From contig NZ_LWLE01000023.1 in NCBI RefSeq assembly GCF_001905125.1, positions 186,001-250,000 of the forward strand: a stretch of 64,000 nucleotides of DNA, given 5' to 3'. This document shows positions 43,148-52,673 of the stretch, piece by piece. A program made the position numbers and the translations under genes. The notes under the pieces were generated by a model that made no database searches, was not told the DNA's origin, and saw only the letters and a list, made by a program, of their open reading frames with translations. The DNA is from Streptomyces sp. TSRI0281. Its GTDB lineage: Bacteria; Actinomycetota; Actinomycetes; Streptomycetales; Streptomycetaceae. Within the stretch, counting starts at the first letter, position 1. Every line of letters begins with the position of its first letter.

Positions 43148-43209
43148 GACGCCCAGGGTGCGGGAGCCCGGCGCCGGGCCGCACCTCGTTTTCCCCGCCG
43201 ACGCGCGAG

Positions 43210-43237
43210 GGCCCCGTCGGCCGCGGCCGACGGGGCC
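43210..43237. terminator. Hairpin terminator after iolA
   Basis: A perfect 28-bp palindrome (arms GGCCCCGTCGG / CCGACGGGGCC with CCGCGG between) lies 14 bp after the iolA stop and 63 bp before the DUF4291 start. Confidence 0.82.
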
Positions 43238-43250
43238 GGAAGGCCGGGGT

Positions 43251-44753
<1,503 letters not shown>

Positions 44754-44772
44754 TGCGTACTCCTTCATGCTT

Positions 44773-46671
44773 TCAGAGGTGGCGGCGTCGGGCTGCGACG
44801 TGGCGGTCGTACTCTTCGCGGGCCTTGACCGCGGACGAGCGGGTCGCGGTCTCGGCTACCGGAACATCCCACCACGCCTGTGCCGGAGGGGGGCCCGACA
44901 CTGTGTCGGGCGTTTCGGTCTCGACGTAGACACAAGTGGGACGGTCCGAGTCGCGGGCCGCCGCGAGCGCTTCCCGCAGGTCGTCCACGGTGGCGGCGCG
45001 CAGCACCCGCATCCCGAGGGAGGCCGCGTTGGCCGCGAGATCGACGGGCAGCGGGGCCCCGGTGAAGCCGCCTTCGGCGTCCTTCTGGCGGTAGGCCGTG
45101 CCGAGGCGTTCCCCGCCGACGGACTCGGAGAGCCCGCCGATGGAGGCGTAACCGTGGTTCTGGAGGATGACGACCTTGATGGGCAGGCCCAGCTGTACGG
45201 CGGTGACGATTTCGGTGGGGTTCATCAGATACGTACCGTCGCCGACGAGCGCCCAGACCGGGCGGCCGGGGGCGGCGAGCTGCACGCCGATCGCGGCCGG
45301 GATCTCGTAGCCCATGCAGGAGTAGCCGTACTCGACGTGGTACTGGTCCCGGGAGCGGGTGCGCCACAGCTTGTGCAGGTCGCCGGGGAGCGAGCCGGCC
45401 GCGTTGATCAGGATGTCGTCCTCGGTGACCAAGGCGTCGAGCAGGCCGAGTACCTGGGCCTGGGTGGGGCGCGCGCCGGGGGCCGGGGTGGCGAGGGCGG
45501 CGTCCACCCGGTGCTCCCAGCGCTCCTTGGCGTCGGTGTACGCGGTCTCGTACGCCGGGTCGACCCGGTAGCCGCGCCCGGCGAGGGCCTCGCCGAGCGC
45601 TTCGAGGGAGGTGCGGGCGTCGGCCACGAGGGGCAGCGCGGCCAGTTTGTGGGCGTCGAAGCCCGTGATGTTGAGGTTGAGGAAGCGGACCGCCGGGTCG
45701 GCGAAGAGCGTGCCGGAGGCGGTCGTGAAGTCGGAGTAGCGGGTGCCGATCCCGATCACCAGGTCCGCGGCGCGGGCCAGTTCGTCGGCGGTGGCGGTGC
45801 CGGTGTGGCCGATGCCGCCGACATCGGCCGGGTGGTCGTGGCGCAGGGACCCCTTGCCCGCCTGGGTGGAGGCGACCGGGATGCGGGTGGACGCGGCGAA
45901 GGCGGCGAGGGTCTCCTCGGCGGCGCTGTGGCGGACGCCGCCGCCCGCGACGATCAGGGGGCGCCGGGCGGTGCGCACCGCCCGTACCGCCTGCTCCAGT
46001 TCGTACGCGTCGGGTGCGGGCCTGCGCACGTGCCAGACCCGCTCCGCGAAGAACTCCCCCGGCCAGTCGTACGCCTGCGCCTGCACGTCCTGCGGCAGCG
46101 CGAGGGTGACCGCCCCCGCCGTGGCCGGGTCGGTGAGGGTCCGCATCGCCTGGAGCGCGGCGGGGATCAGCGCCTCGGGGCGGGTGATGCGGTCGAAGTA
46201 GCGCGAGACGGGGCGCAGGCAGTCGTTGACCGAGACATCGCCCGCCTGCGGGACTTCTAGCTGCTGGAGTACGGGGTCGGCGGGCCGGGTCGCGAAGGTG
46301 TCGCCGGGGAGGAGGAGCACGGGCAGGTGGTTGACGGTGGCCAGCGCGGCGCCGGTGACGAGGTTGGTGGCGCCGGGGCCGATGGACGTGGTGACGGCGT
46401 GCGCGGAGAGCCGGCCGGACTGGCGGGCGTACCCGACGGCGGCGTGCACCATGGCCTGCTCGTTGCGCCCCTGGAGGTACGGCATACGGGAACCGGTCTC
46501 CAGCAGGGCCTGGCCGATTCCGGCGACGTTGCCGTGGCCGAAGATGCCCCAGGTGGCGTCGATCAGCCGCTGCCGCCGGCCGTCGCGCTCGGTGTACTGG
46601 CGGGCCAGGAACGCGACCAGGGCCTGAGCCGTGGTCAGCCTGCGGGTGCTGCGGTCGCTCCGTGACGTCAC
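44773..46671 (-). CDS. iolD: 3D-trihydroxycyclohexane-1,2-dione hydrolase (ThDP-dependent)
   Basis: The 632-aa enzyme opens the inositol-derived ring to give 5-deoxy-glucuronate. It has the three-domain fold of ThDP enzymes, with an N-terminal pyrimidine-binding domain (GIFGHGNVAGIGQAL, GRNEQAMVHAAVGYAR, TSIGPGATNLVTGAA) and a C-terminal ThDP/Mg domain (GDGTYLMNPTEIVTAVQLGL, LQNHGYASIGGLSES). GTG 46671 has GGAGGA upstream and overlaps the iolB stop by 4 bp (GTGA). The longer frame upstream is antisense-like sequence inside iolB and was not used. Confidence 0.93.
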   Translation of the reverse strand: MTSRSDRSTRRLTTAQALVAFLARQYTERDGRRQRLIDATWGIFGHGNVAGIGQALLETGSRMPYLQGRNEQAMVHAAVGYARQSGRLSAHAVTTSIGPGATNLVTGAALATVNHLPVLLLPGDTFATRPADPVLQQLEVPQAGDVSVNDCLRPVSRYFDRITRPEALIPAALQAMRTLTDPATAGAVTLALPQDVQAQAYDWPGEFFAERVWHVRRPAPDAYELEQAVRAVRTARRPLIVAGGGVRHSAAEETLAAFAASTRIPVASTQAGKGSLRHDHPADVGGIGHTGTATADELARAADLVIGIGTRYSDFTTASGTLFADPAVRFLNLNITGFDAHKLAALPLVADARTSLEALGEALAGRGYRVDPAYETAYTDAKERWEHRVDAALATPAPGARPTQAQVLGLLDALVTEDDILINAAGSLPGDLHKLWRTRSRDQYHVEYGYSCMGYEIPAAIGVQLAAPGRPVWALVGDGTYLMNPTEIVTAVQLGLPIKVVILQNHGYASIGGLSESVGGERLGTAYRQKDAEGGFTGAPLPVDLAANAASLGMRVLRAATVDDLREALAAARDSDRPTCVYVETETPDTVSGPPPAQAWWDVPVAETATRSSAVKAREEYDRHVAARRRHL

Positions 46672-47609
46672 TGGGCATCCTCCGGGCCGTAGAGCGGGAG
46701 TCGGGGGTCCACGGGCTGGTCCGGCCAGGTGTCCCGGATCCAGCCGTGGTCGGGGTGGTCGCGGATCAGCCATTCGCGCTGCTGCCCCGGACCCGCCATC
46801 ACGTTCAGGTAGTACAGGGTGCGGCCGGGGGGCGCGATGGACGGGCCGTGCCAGCCGTCGGGGATGAGGACCGCGTCGCCGCTGCGGACCTCGGCCAGGA
46901 CGTCCGTACCGCCCTCGCGGGACGGGGACACCCGGTGGTAGCCGAGCCCGTCCTTCTCCACCTCGAAGTAGTAGATCTCCTCCAGCACCGACTCCACGCC
47001 CGGCCGGTGCTCGTCGTGCTTGTGGGGTGGGTACGAGGACCAGTTGCCACCGGGTGTGAGGACTTCGACGGCGATGAGCCGGTCGCAGTCGTACGTGTCG
47101 GCCGCGGCGAAGTTGTTGACCTGGCGCGAGCAGTTCCCGGTGCCGCGCAGTTCGACGGGTACCTCCGGCGCGGGGCCGTAGCGAGCGGGGAGTCGTCGCT
47201 CGCACTTCGCTCCTGCCAGGGCGAAGCGGCCTCCTGCGCCGGAGGCGATCTGTGCGTGGGCGTCACGCGGTAGATACGCGAAATCGGTCACACCGCTGAA
47301 CACGCTTTCCCGGCCCAGCAGTTCAAAGATCTCACCTGCCGTCTGCACCGTACAGCCACCGGTCAACGGCAGAACGATCCATTCGCTCTCCCCGGTGACA
47401 AGCGTGTGAACACCTCCGGGCTCCAGTTCCAGTACCCGCAGGCTCGACCAGCCCCAGCCGGCGCTCTTCGGGTCGATGTCGAGGGCGTAGGGGCCGCGCG
47501 CCGCGCTGCCGGCCCGCACATGAAGATCGCGCACCTGGCCGTCGTGCGCTTGGGGGTCGTGCATCTGGGGGTCGTGGTGCCGGTCGTGGTCGCGGTGCGT
47601 CGTCGTCAT
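46668..47609 (-). CDS. iolB: 5-deoxy-glucuronate isomerase
   Basis: The 313-aa cupin enzyme isomerises 5-deoxy-D-glucuronate to 5-dehydro-2-deoxy-D-gluconate. Family motifs include GWGWSSLRVLELEPGG, VFSGVTDFAYLPRDA, NWSSYPPHKHDEHRPG (metal-binding His cluster), EEIYYFEVEKDGLGYHRV and VLIPDGWHGPSIAPPG. The first 30 residues are His/Asp-rich (HRDHDRHHDPQMHDPQAHD), an extension beyond the usual family start that could bind metal or simply be unneeded. It overlaps iolD by 4 bp and follows the aldolase-like gene by 27 bp. Confidence 0.93.
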   Translation of the reverse strand: MTTTHRDHDRHHDPQMHDPQAHDGQVRDLHVRAGSAARGPYALDIDPKSAGWGWSSLRVLELEPGGVHTLVTGESEWIVLPLTGGCTVQTAGEIFELLGRESVFSGVTDFAYLPRDAHAQIASGAGGRFALAGAKCERRLPARYGPAPEVPVELRGTGNCSRQVNNFAAADTYDCDRLIAVEVLTPGGNWSSYPPHKHDEHRPGVESVLEEIYYFEVEKDGLGYHRVSPSREGGTDVLAEVRSGDAVLIPDGWHGPSIAPPGRTLYYLNVMAGPGQQREWLIRDHPDHGWIRDTWPDQPVDPRLPLYGPEDAQ

Positions 47610-47636
47610 GCCCGGTTCCTACCCTTCGGCACCCGT

Positions 47637-48560
47637 CTACAGCAGCGATACGGCCGTGTCGACGGCCGCGGCCACGTCGCCGTCGACCGGGTAGAGCAGT
47701 GAACGCCCCACCACCAGCCCCTGCACGGTCGGCAGCCGCAGCGCCGTGCGCCATTTCCCGTACGCCGCGTCGAGGTCGTCGCCCACCTCGCCGCCGAGCA
47801 GGACGGCGGGCAGCGTCGAGGTCTCCATCACCCGGGCCATGTCGTCGGGGTTCTCGGTGACCGGGACCTTGAGCCATGTGTACGCGGAGGTGCCCGCGAG
47901 CCCGGAGGCGATGGCGATGGAGGTGGTGACGGCGGCGGCGGCGAGGTCGGTGCGCAGCCTGCCGTCGACGCGGTGGCAGAGGAACGGTTCGACGAAGACG
48001 GGCAGCCGGTGCGCGGCCATGGCGTCGATGGTGCGGGCGGCGGTGTGGAGGGTGTCGAGGGAGCCGGGGTCGTCGTGGTCGATGCGCAGCAGCAGTTTGC
48101 CCGCGTCGAATCCCTGCCGTGCCAGGTCGATGGGGCGGTGGCCGGTGAAACGGTCGTCCAGCTCGAAGGCGGCGCCCGCCAGCCCGCCGCGGTTCATGGA
48201 ACCGATGACGACCTTGTCCTCCAGGGCGCCGAGCAGCAGGAGGTCGTCGAGGACGTCGGCGGAGGCGAGGACCCCGTCGACTCCCGGCCGGGAGAGCGCG
48301 AGGCAGAGCCGTTCGAGGAGCTCGAAACGGTTGGCCATGGCGAGTTCGCGGTTGCCGACGGCGAGGGCGCCGCGTGCCGGATGGTCCGCGGCGATGATCA
48401 TCAGCCGTCCGCCGGTACGGATGAGGGGGCGACGCAGTCGCCGGGCGGCGGCCTCGGCGACCGCCTCGGGGTGGTGCGCCCGCAACCGCACGAGGTCGGA
48501 GACGGAGGCGGCGGACGCGGTGGGGCCGGCGGGAGTGGCGGGGTTCGGGGGCGGCGTCAT
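47637..48560 (-). CDS. (beta/alpha)8-barrel aldolase-like enzyme of the iol operon
   Basis: The 307-aa product is annotated in related genomes as deoxyribose-phosphate-aldolase-like or Cgl0158-family barrel protein. Visible barrel features are RLMIIAADHPARGALA, VDGVLASADVLDDLLLLG, KVVIGSMNRGGLAGAAFE, KLLLRIDHDDPGSLDTL, WLKVPVTENP (Lys in a Schiff-base-like position) and LPAVLLGGEVGDD. Placed between iolC and iolB where IolJ would act, it probably cleaves 2-deoxy-5-keto-gluconate 6-phosphate to dihydroxyacetone phosphate and malonate semialdehyde. That role is inferred from position. Its start overlaps the iolC stop by 4 bp. Confidence 0.8.
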   Translation of the reverse strand: MTPPPNPATPAGPTASAASVSDLVRLRAHHPEAVAEAAARRLRRPLIRTGGRLMIIAADHPARGALAVGNRELAMANRFELLERLCLALSRPGVDGVLASADVLDDLLLLGALEDKVVIGSMNRGGLAGAAFELDDRFTGHRPIDLARQGFDAGKLLLRIDHDDPGSLDTLHTAARTIDAMAAHRLPVFVEPFLCHRVDGRLRTDLAAAAVTTSIAIASGLAGTSAYTWLKVPVTENPDDMARVMETSTLPAVLLGGEVGDDLDAAYGKWRTALRLPTVQGLVVGRSLLYPVDGDVAAAVDTAVSLL

Positions 48561-49651
48561 GGGGTGGCTCCGGTGGGGGATGCGCCGGTGGGGGGTGGTT
48601 CGGTCGGAGGCGGTTCGGTCGGAAGCGCGCCGGGCGCTCCGACCGCGCCGTCGGCCAGGGCCTGTTCCACCTCGTACGGGTACGGCATCGCGGACGAGCA
48701 GGCGAGGCGGGAGGCGACGATGGCCCCGGCGGCATTGGCGTACCGCATGATGCGTTCGATCTCCCATCCGGCGAGCAGCCCGTGGCACAGCGCCCCGCCG
48801 AACGCGTCCCCGGCGCCGAGGCCGTTGACGACCCGTACGGGCAGGGGCGGGACATCGGCGGTGGTCCCGTCGCGGTGCACGGCGAGGACACCCTTCGGGC
48901 CCTGCTTGACGACGGCGAGTTCCACCCCGGCCGCGAGCAGGGCGCGGGCCGCCGCGTACGGCTCGCGCTCACCCGTCGCGACGGCGCACTCGTCGAGGTT
49001 GCCGACGGCCACGGTGGCGTGGGCGAGCGCCTCGCGGTAGCGGGCGGGCGCGACGGAACTGTGGTCGCCGCCGTCCCAGAACATGGGGCGCCAGTCGAGG
49101 TCGAAAACGGTGGCCGTACGGGAACGGGAGGCGGGGGCGGGTCCGCCGTCCGCACCCGCGCCGTCCGCACCCGCGCTGCGGGCCCGCAGCGCGGCGAGGG
49201 TCGAGGCGCGGCTCGGTTCGGCGCTGAGCCCGGTGCCGGTCATCCAGAAGATCCGGGCATCGCGCACCGCGTCCAGGTCGAGTTCCGGTTCCCGGATCTC
49301 CAGATCGGGCGCCTTGGGCTGCCGGTAGAAGTAGAGCGGGAAGTGGTCCGGCGGGAAGATCTCGCAGAATGTGACCGGGGTCGGGTACTCCTCGACGGCG
49401 CTCACCCATCGGTCGTCGACGCCGAACTCCCGCAGCTGATGGTGGAGATACTCGCCGAAGGCGTCCTGCCCGGTACGGGTGATCACGGCCGTCCGGCGGC
49501 CCAGGCGCGCGCCCGCCACGGCGACGTTGGTCGGGGAGCCGCCGAGGAACTTCCCGAAGGTGTCGACCCGCGCGAGTGATACGCCGGTCTGCAACGGGTA
49601 GATGTCCACCCCGATCCGCCCCATGGTGATCACGTCGTACGGCTCAGGCAT
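48557..49651 (-). CDS. iolC: 5-dehydro-2-deoxygluconokinase (PfkB family)
   Basis: The 364-aa kinase phosphorylates 2-deoxy-5-keto-gluconate. PfkB motifs are GRIGVDIYPLQTGVSLA, FLGGSPTNVAVAGARLG, VKQGPKGVLAV and the catalytic GLGAGDAFGGALCHGL near residue 280. An Ala/Gly/Asp-rich loop near residues 172-190 and a C-terminal PTEPPPTEPPPTGASPTG tail look disordered. ATG 49651 has GAAGGG upstream and gives the normal start MPEPYDVITMGRIG; the frame to 49690 adds 13 unlikely residues. It is the first gene of the iol operon, with a promoter and operator just upstream. Confidence 0.92.
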   Translation of the reverse strand: MPEPYDVITMGRIGVDIYPLQTGVSLARVDTFGKFLGGSPTNVAVAGARLGRRTAVITRTGQDAFGEYLHHQLREFGVDDRWVSAVEEYPTPVTFCEIFPPDHFPLYFYRQPKAPDLEIREPELDLDAVRDARIFWMTGTGLSAEPSRASTLAALRARSAGADGAGADGGPAPASRSRTATVFDLDWRPMFWDGGDHSSVAPARYREALAHATVAVGNLDECAVATGEREPYAAARALLAAGVELAVVKQGPKGVLAVHRDGTTADVPPLPVRVVNGLGAGDAFGGALCHGLLAGWEIERIMRYANAAGAIVASRLACSSAMPYPYEVEQALADGAVGAPGALPTEPPPTEPPPTGASPTGATP

Positions 49652-49737
49652 ACGTATCCCTTCGGCCCGCTGCACCCGCTCCGACCGCACCCGCCCTGTC
49701 CCGCCGCCGTCCGGCCGCGACCGGACGGCTGGTCCCA

Positions 49738-49766
49738 GGTCTAGCCCTCCCCCGGAGCCCTGTCAA
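49738..49766 (-). promoter_or_regulatory. Predicted promoter of the iolC operon
   Basis: On the minus strand, consensus -35 TTGACA (49766-49761) and -10-like TAGACC (49743-49738) are 17 bp apart. Transcription would begin about 80 nt before the iolC ATG. Confidence 0.6.
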
Positions 49767-49771
49767 CATTT

Positions 49772-49781
49772 TGTCCGGACA
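49772..49781. promoter_or_regulatory. Palindromic operator between iolC and the iolE-like gene
   Basis: TGTCCGGACA is a perfect 10-bp palindrome within TTGTCCGGACATTCGGACGAA, which also forms a wider inverted repeat (TTGTCCG / CGGACGAA). It sits 5 bp upstream of the minus-strand -35 and 13 bp upstream of a plus-strand TTGACA (49795-49800). One dimeric regulator, GntR-type by shape, could control both directions; the regulator gene is not in the window. Confidence 0.6.
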
Positions 49782-49830
49782 TTCGGACGAACTCTTGACA
49801 CCTTTGCGCGAGGGCCGGAGGGTGGGCGAT

Positions 49831-50757
49831 ATGACCGCCTCCGCACCGTCTCCGGCCCGCATCCGTATCGGCTCGGCACCCGATTCCTGGGGGGTGTGGT
49901 TCCCCGAGGACCCACGGCAAGTGCCCTGGCACCGCTTCCTCGACGAGGTCTCCGAGGCCGGTTACGAGTGGATCGAGCTCGGGCCGTACGGCTATCTGCC
50001 CACCGATCCGGCCCGGTTGGCGGACGAGACCCGCAGCCGCGGGCTCTCGGTGTCGGCGGGCACCGTCTTCACCGGATTGCACCACGGGCCGGACGTCTGG
50101 GACCGGACCTGGGCGCATGTCGCGGAGATCGCGGCGCTCACCCGGGCCATGGGCGCGGAGCATCTGGTGGTCATCCCGTCCTTCTGGCGCGACGACCGGA
50201 CGGGCGAGGTGCTGGAGGACCGCACCCTCACCGCGGCCCAGTGGCGCGATCTCACCACCCAGACCGAGCGGCTGGGCCGCGAGGTGCGGGAACGCTACGG
50301 GCTGCGGATCGTCGTGCACCCGCACGCGGACACCCATATCGACGGCGAGGAGAACGTGAACCGCTTCCTCGACGCCACCGACCCCGATCTGGTCTCGCTC
50401 TGCCTGGACACGGGGCATTACGCGTACTGCGGCGGGGACAGCGTCAAGCTCATCGAGACGTACGGGGAGCGCATCGGCTACCTCCACCTCAAGCAGGTCG
50501 ACCCCGCGATCCTGGCCGTGGTCGTGGCGGACGAGGTGCCGTTCGGCCCGGCCGTGGCACGCGGCGTGATGTGCGAGCCGCCGGGCGGGGTGCCCGCGCT
50601 GGGGCCGGTCCTGGAGGCTGCCCGCACGCTGGACGCCGAGTTGTTCGCGATCGTCGAGCAGGACATGTATCCGTGCCCCCCGGACAAGCCGTTCCCGATC
50701 GCGCGCCGCACCCGCGACTACCTCCGCTCCTGCGGCACGCCCCGGCGCCCCCTCTGA
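49831..50757 (+). CDS. Sugar phosphate isomerase/epimerase-like TIM-barrel protein, IolE/IolH-like
   Basis: The 308-aa product is an AP-endonuclease-2-type TIM barrel: RIGSAPDSWGVWFPEDP, RFLDEVSEAGYEWIELGPYG, GLSVSAGTVFTGLHHG, EHLVVIPSFWRDD, LRIVVHPHADTHIDGEEN, LVSLCLDTGHYAYCGGD, IGYLHLKQVDP and LFAIVEQDMYP. His, Glu and Asp residues are placed to bind a divalent metal. Divergence from the iol operon across a shared operator points to inosose dehydratase (IolE) or the related IolH. ATG 49831 has GGAGGG upstream; the open frame from 49771 would cross the operator. Confidence 0.82.
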   Translation: MTASAPSPARIRIGSAPDSWGVWFPEDPRQVPWHRFLDEVSEAGYEWIELGPYGYLPTDPARLADETRSRGLSVSAGTVFTGLHHGPDVWDRTWAHVAEIAALTRAMGAEHLVVIPSFWRDDRTGEVLEDRTLTAAQWRDLTTQTERLGREVRERYGLRIVVHPHADTHIDGEENVNRFLDATDPDLVSLCLDTGHYAYCGGDSVKLIETYGERIGYLHLKQVDPAILAVVVADEVPFGPAVARGVMCEPPGGVPALGPVLEAARTLDAELFAIVEQDMYPCPPDKPFPIARRTRDYLRSCGTPRRPL

Positions 50758-50776
50758 CACCCCGTCGCGGGTAGCG

Positions 50777-50799
50777 CCCCACGGTCCGGGGCCGTGGGG
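50777..50799. terminator. Hairpin between convergent iolE-like and DinB genes
   Basis: Arms CCCCACGG / CCGTGGGG with a 7-nt loop lie in the 59-bp gap between two convergent stops. Confidence 0.65.
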
Positions 50800-50816
50800 G
50801 CCGCTTCCGGTGCGGC

Positions 50817-51353
50817 TCAGACCCCCGTACGGCCGTCGATGCGCTCGCGGACGAGGTCGGCGTGGCCGCAGTGGCGGGCGTACTCGCCGATCATGTGGGT
50901 GTAGATCCAGCGCAGCGTGACCCGCCCGCCCATGAAGGGGCTGGTGTCGCCGAGCGCACGGGCGGCGCAGTTCTCCCGGGCGCGGCCGATCTCGGCCTGC
51001 CATGCGGACAACGCCCGCTCATAGGTGGCCCCTTCGTCGAGGACGAAGCCGCCGTCGGCACCCTGCCCGTCCGCTTTGGCTTCGGCCTCGGCCTGCGAGG
51101 TGAAGACCGGCGGCGCGTCCTCCTCGGCCAGGACCCGGCGGAACCAGTTCCGTTCGACCTCCGCCATGTGCTGGACGAGGCCGAGCAAGGTGATCGGAGA
51201 GGGCGCCGTGGACGCCTCCCGCAGCCGCTCCTCGTCCAGACCGTCGCATTTCTGGGCGAGCGTGGTGCGGTAGAAGTCGAGCCAGCTCTCCAGGGAGATC
51301 CGCTCATCGGCGTCCATGGGGGGCATGGGGCGTTCGGATGTGCTCATGGTCAT
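50817..51353 (-). CDS. DinB-like (DUF664) protein
   Basis: The 178-aa four-helix protein belongs to the DinB/DUF664 group, with LESWLDFYRTTLAQKCDGL, ITLLGLVQHMAEVERNWFRR and TLRWIYTHMIGEYARHCGH. The His residues of QHMAEVE and THMIGEYARHCGH match metal-binding positions of this fold, which includes thiol-dependent enzymes (mycothiol or bacillithiol). A charged loop near residues 90-105 differs between members. Starts at 51353 (MTMST) or 51347 (MSTSE) are both possible; neither has a clear Shine-Dalgarno. Confidence 0.82.
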   Translation of the reverse strand: MTMSTSERPMPPMDADERISLESWLDFYRTTLAQKCDGLDEERLREASTAPSPITLLGLVQHMAEVERNWFRRVLAEEDAPPVFTSQAEAEAKADGQGADGGFVLDEGATYERALSAWQAEIGRARENCAARALGDTSPFMGGRVTLRWIYTHMIGEYARHCGHADLVRERIDGRTGV

Positions 51354-51600
51354 CAGCCTGGCACGCGGGTCCGACAACGCCCTCCGACCAGGGGAATCCG
51401 GAGAGTCCGGGGAGTCCGCGTCATTCCGCCACAGAAATTCCCATTCGTCATACATATCTCCGTTACATGGGTGTTTCGTCACAAGTGCTCAACAGACCCA
51501 CCCCACCTGCCGCTCAACGGCGTTCAACGAGCCACAGGCTTTGGGAGAAAGCGCGGGGGCGCACCGAGAAAACACGGAGCAGTACAGAGAGGTGTCACTG

Positions 51601-51792
51601 ATGACGGACAGAACACTGTGGTCCTACAAGGACATTGCCGGGCACATCCAGGTCCGGCCGGACACCGTTCGCTCGTATCGCAAGCACGGTCTCCTTCCCG
51701 CGCCCGACCATGTGCGGAACGGCAAGCCCTACTGGTACGGGGACACCGTCCACGCCTGGATCGCCGCCCGCCCCCGCAACCGGAGCCGCTGA
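51601..51792 (+). CDS. Small helix-turn-helix DNA-binding protein (63 aa)
   Basis: The product has one MerR/excisionase-like winged HTH: LWSYKDIAGHIQVRPDTVRS, YRKHGLLPAPDHVRNGKPYW and YGDTVHAWIAARP. Such stand-alone 60-70-aa HTH proteins are common in Streptomyces. ATG 51601 follows AGAGAGGTG; the frame upstream from 51316 is antisense to the DinB start and was not used. The gene lies 12 bp from the stop of the decayed dehydrogenase gene, on the opposite strand. Confidence 0.75.
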   Translation: MTDRTLWSYKDIAGHIQVRPDTVRSYRKHGLLPAPDHVRNGKPYWYGDTVHAWIAARPRNRSR

Positions 51793-51804
51793 CGTCGGGC
51801 CCCC

Positions 51805-52150
51805 TCAGCCCGCCGCCGGTTCGATGATCGTCACGCCCGCCCCACGCGCCGTGCCCATGGCGCCAGTTGACCACGGAGGCACCGATGGCCTCGACCACTC
51901 CGGCGAGCTCGTGTCCGGGTACGTGCGGGAGGGGGATGTCCGGGTCGTGGCCCATCCAGCCGTGCCGGTCGCCGCGGCACAGCCCCGTGGCCTCGACCCG
52001 CACCACCACTCCCTGCGCGGAGGGGACGGGATCCGGCAGCTCCCGTATCCGAGCCTCCTGCCCGAACTCCTCGACGGTGATCACCGTGGCCGCCCTGATC
52101 TGGCTGCGCTCACGGGCACGGAGTTCACGCCGAGGACACGAGGCTCGCAT
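51805..52150 (-). pseudogene. Zinc alcohol dehydrogenase remnant
   Basis: Reading the minus strand from 52150, about 85 codons encode a normal MDR alcohol dehydrogenase N-terminus: VITVEEFGQEARIRELPDP, VVVRVEATGLCRGDRHGWMG and HDPDIPLPHVPGHELAGVVE. After GASVVNW the frame turns to nonsense. A second piece in another frame (GAGVTIIEPAAG, stop at 51805-51807) resembles a C-terminal end. About 250 residues, including the Rossmann domain, are gone, so this is an internally deleted, non-functional gene. It is divergent from copZ across the CsoR-type operator. Confidence 0.75.
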
Positions 52151-52151
52151 T

Positions 52152-52170
52152 TATACCCCCTAGGGGTATA
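52152..52170. promoter_or_regulatory. CsoR-type copper operator with overlapping -10
   Basis: TATACCCCCTAGGGGTATA is a perfect inverted repeat (8-bp arms, CTA centre), the classic CsoR box seen at copper genes. A -10 hexamer TATAGT (52167-52172) overlaps its right arm, so bound apo-CsoR would block transcription of copZ-copA until Cu(I) binds. Confidence 0.88.
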
Positions 52171-52249
52171 GTGTAGGTGCATGAGGACACCGGGTTTCCC
52201 GGTGGCCCCTCATGTCACGTCCTTTGTGTTTACCGAAGAGGAGAACGTC

Positions 52250-52558
52250 ATGTCTGCCGAGACCGAGACCCCCCAGGCCACCGGCTCCTGCTGCACGCCC
52301 GCCGGGACCCGCAACGACGGAGCGTCCGACGTTCAGGCCGGTGCGGTCACCGCCGTGTACCAGGTGAAGGGCATGACCTGCGGCCACTGCGAGGGCTCCA
52401 TCGCCGAGGAGATCTCCGGTATCGAGGGTGTCACCTCGGTGAAGGCCGTCGCCTCCACCGGCCGGGTGACCGTCTCCTCCCTGGCCCCGCTGGCCGAGGA
52501 CGCCGTCCGCGCCGCCGTGGACGAGGCGGGCTACGAGCTGGTCGGCACCGCCGCCTGA
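52250..52558 (+). CDS. copZ: Copper chaperone (HMA domain)
   Basis: The 102-aa protein has an HMA fold with the Cu(I) site GMTCGHC (Cys44 and Cys47), followed by GIEGVTSVKAVASTGRVTV and AVDEAGYELVG. The N-terminal 30 residues add a second Cys pair (Cys14/15), which is less usual. ATG 52250 has GAAGAGGAG upstream; the frame open from 52181 starts inside the promoter region. It lies directly behind the CsoR box and 115 bp ahead of copA, to which it should hand over copper. Confidence 0.9.
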   Translation: MSAETETPQATGSCCTPAGTRNDGASDVQAGAVTAVYQVKGMTCGHCEGSIAEEISGIEGVTSVKAVASTGRVTVSSLAPLAEDAVRAAVDEAGYELVGTAA

Positions 52559-52673
52559 GATGGGCGCCGCAGGGCGCCTCCCGGGGCGCCCACCACCGCA
52601 TTGCCGTCGGGCCGGGCCCACCAGCACATACTGGTGGGGTACGGCCCGACCTGCGTGACCCAGGAGTGCGGAC

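Noticed and set aside
46672..47205. 178-residue N-terminal extension of IolD
   Set aside because: It overlaps the iolB coding sequence in another frame; the GTGA overlap and GGAGGA at 46671 fit a normal IolD start.
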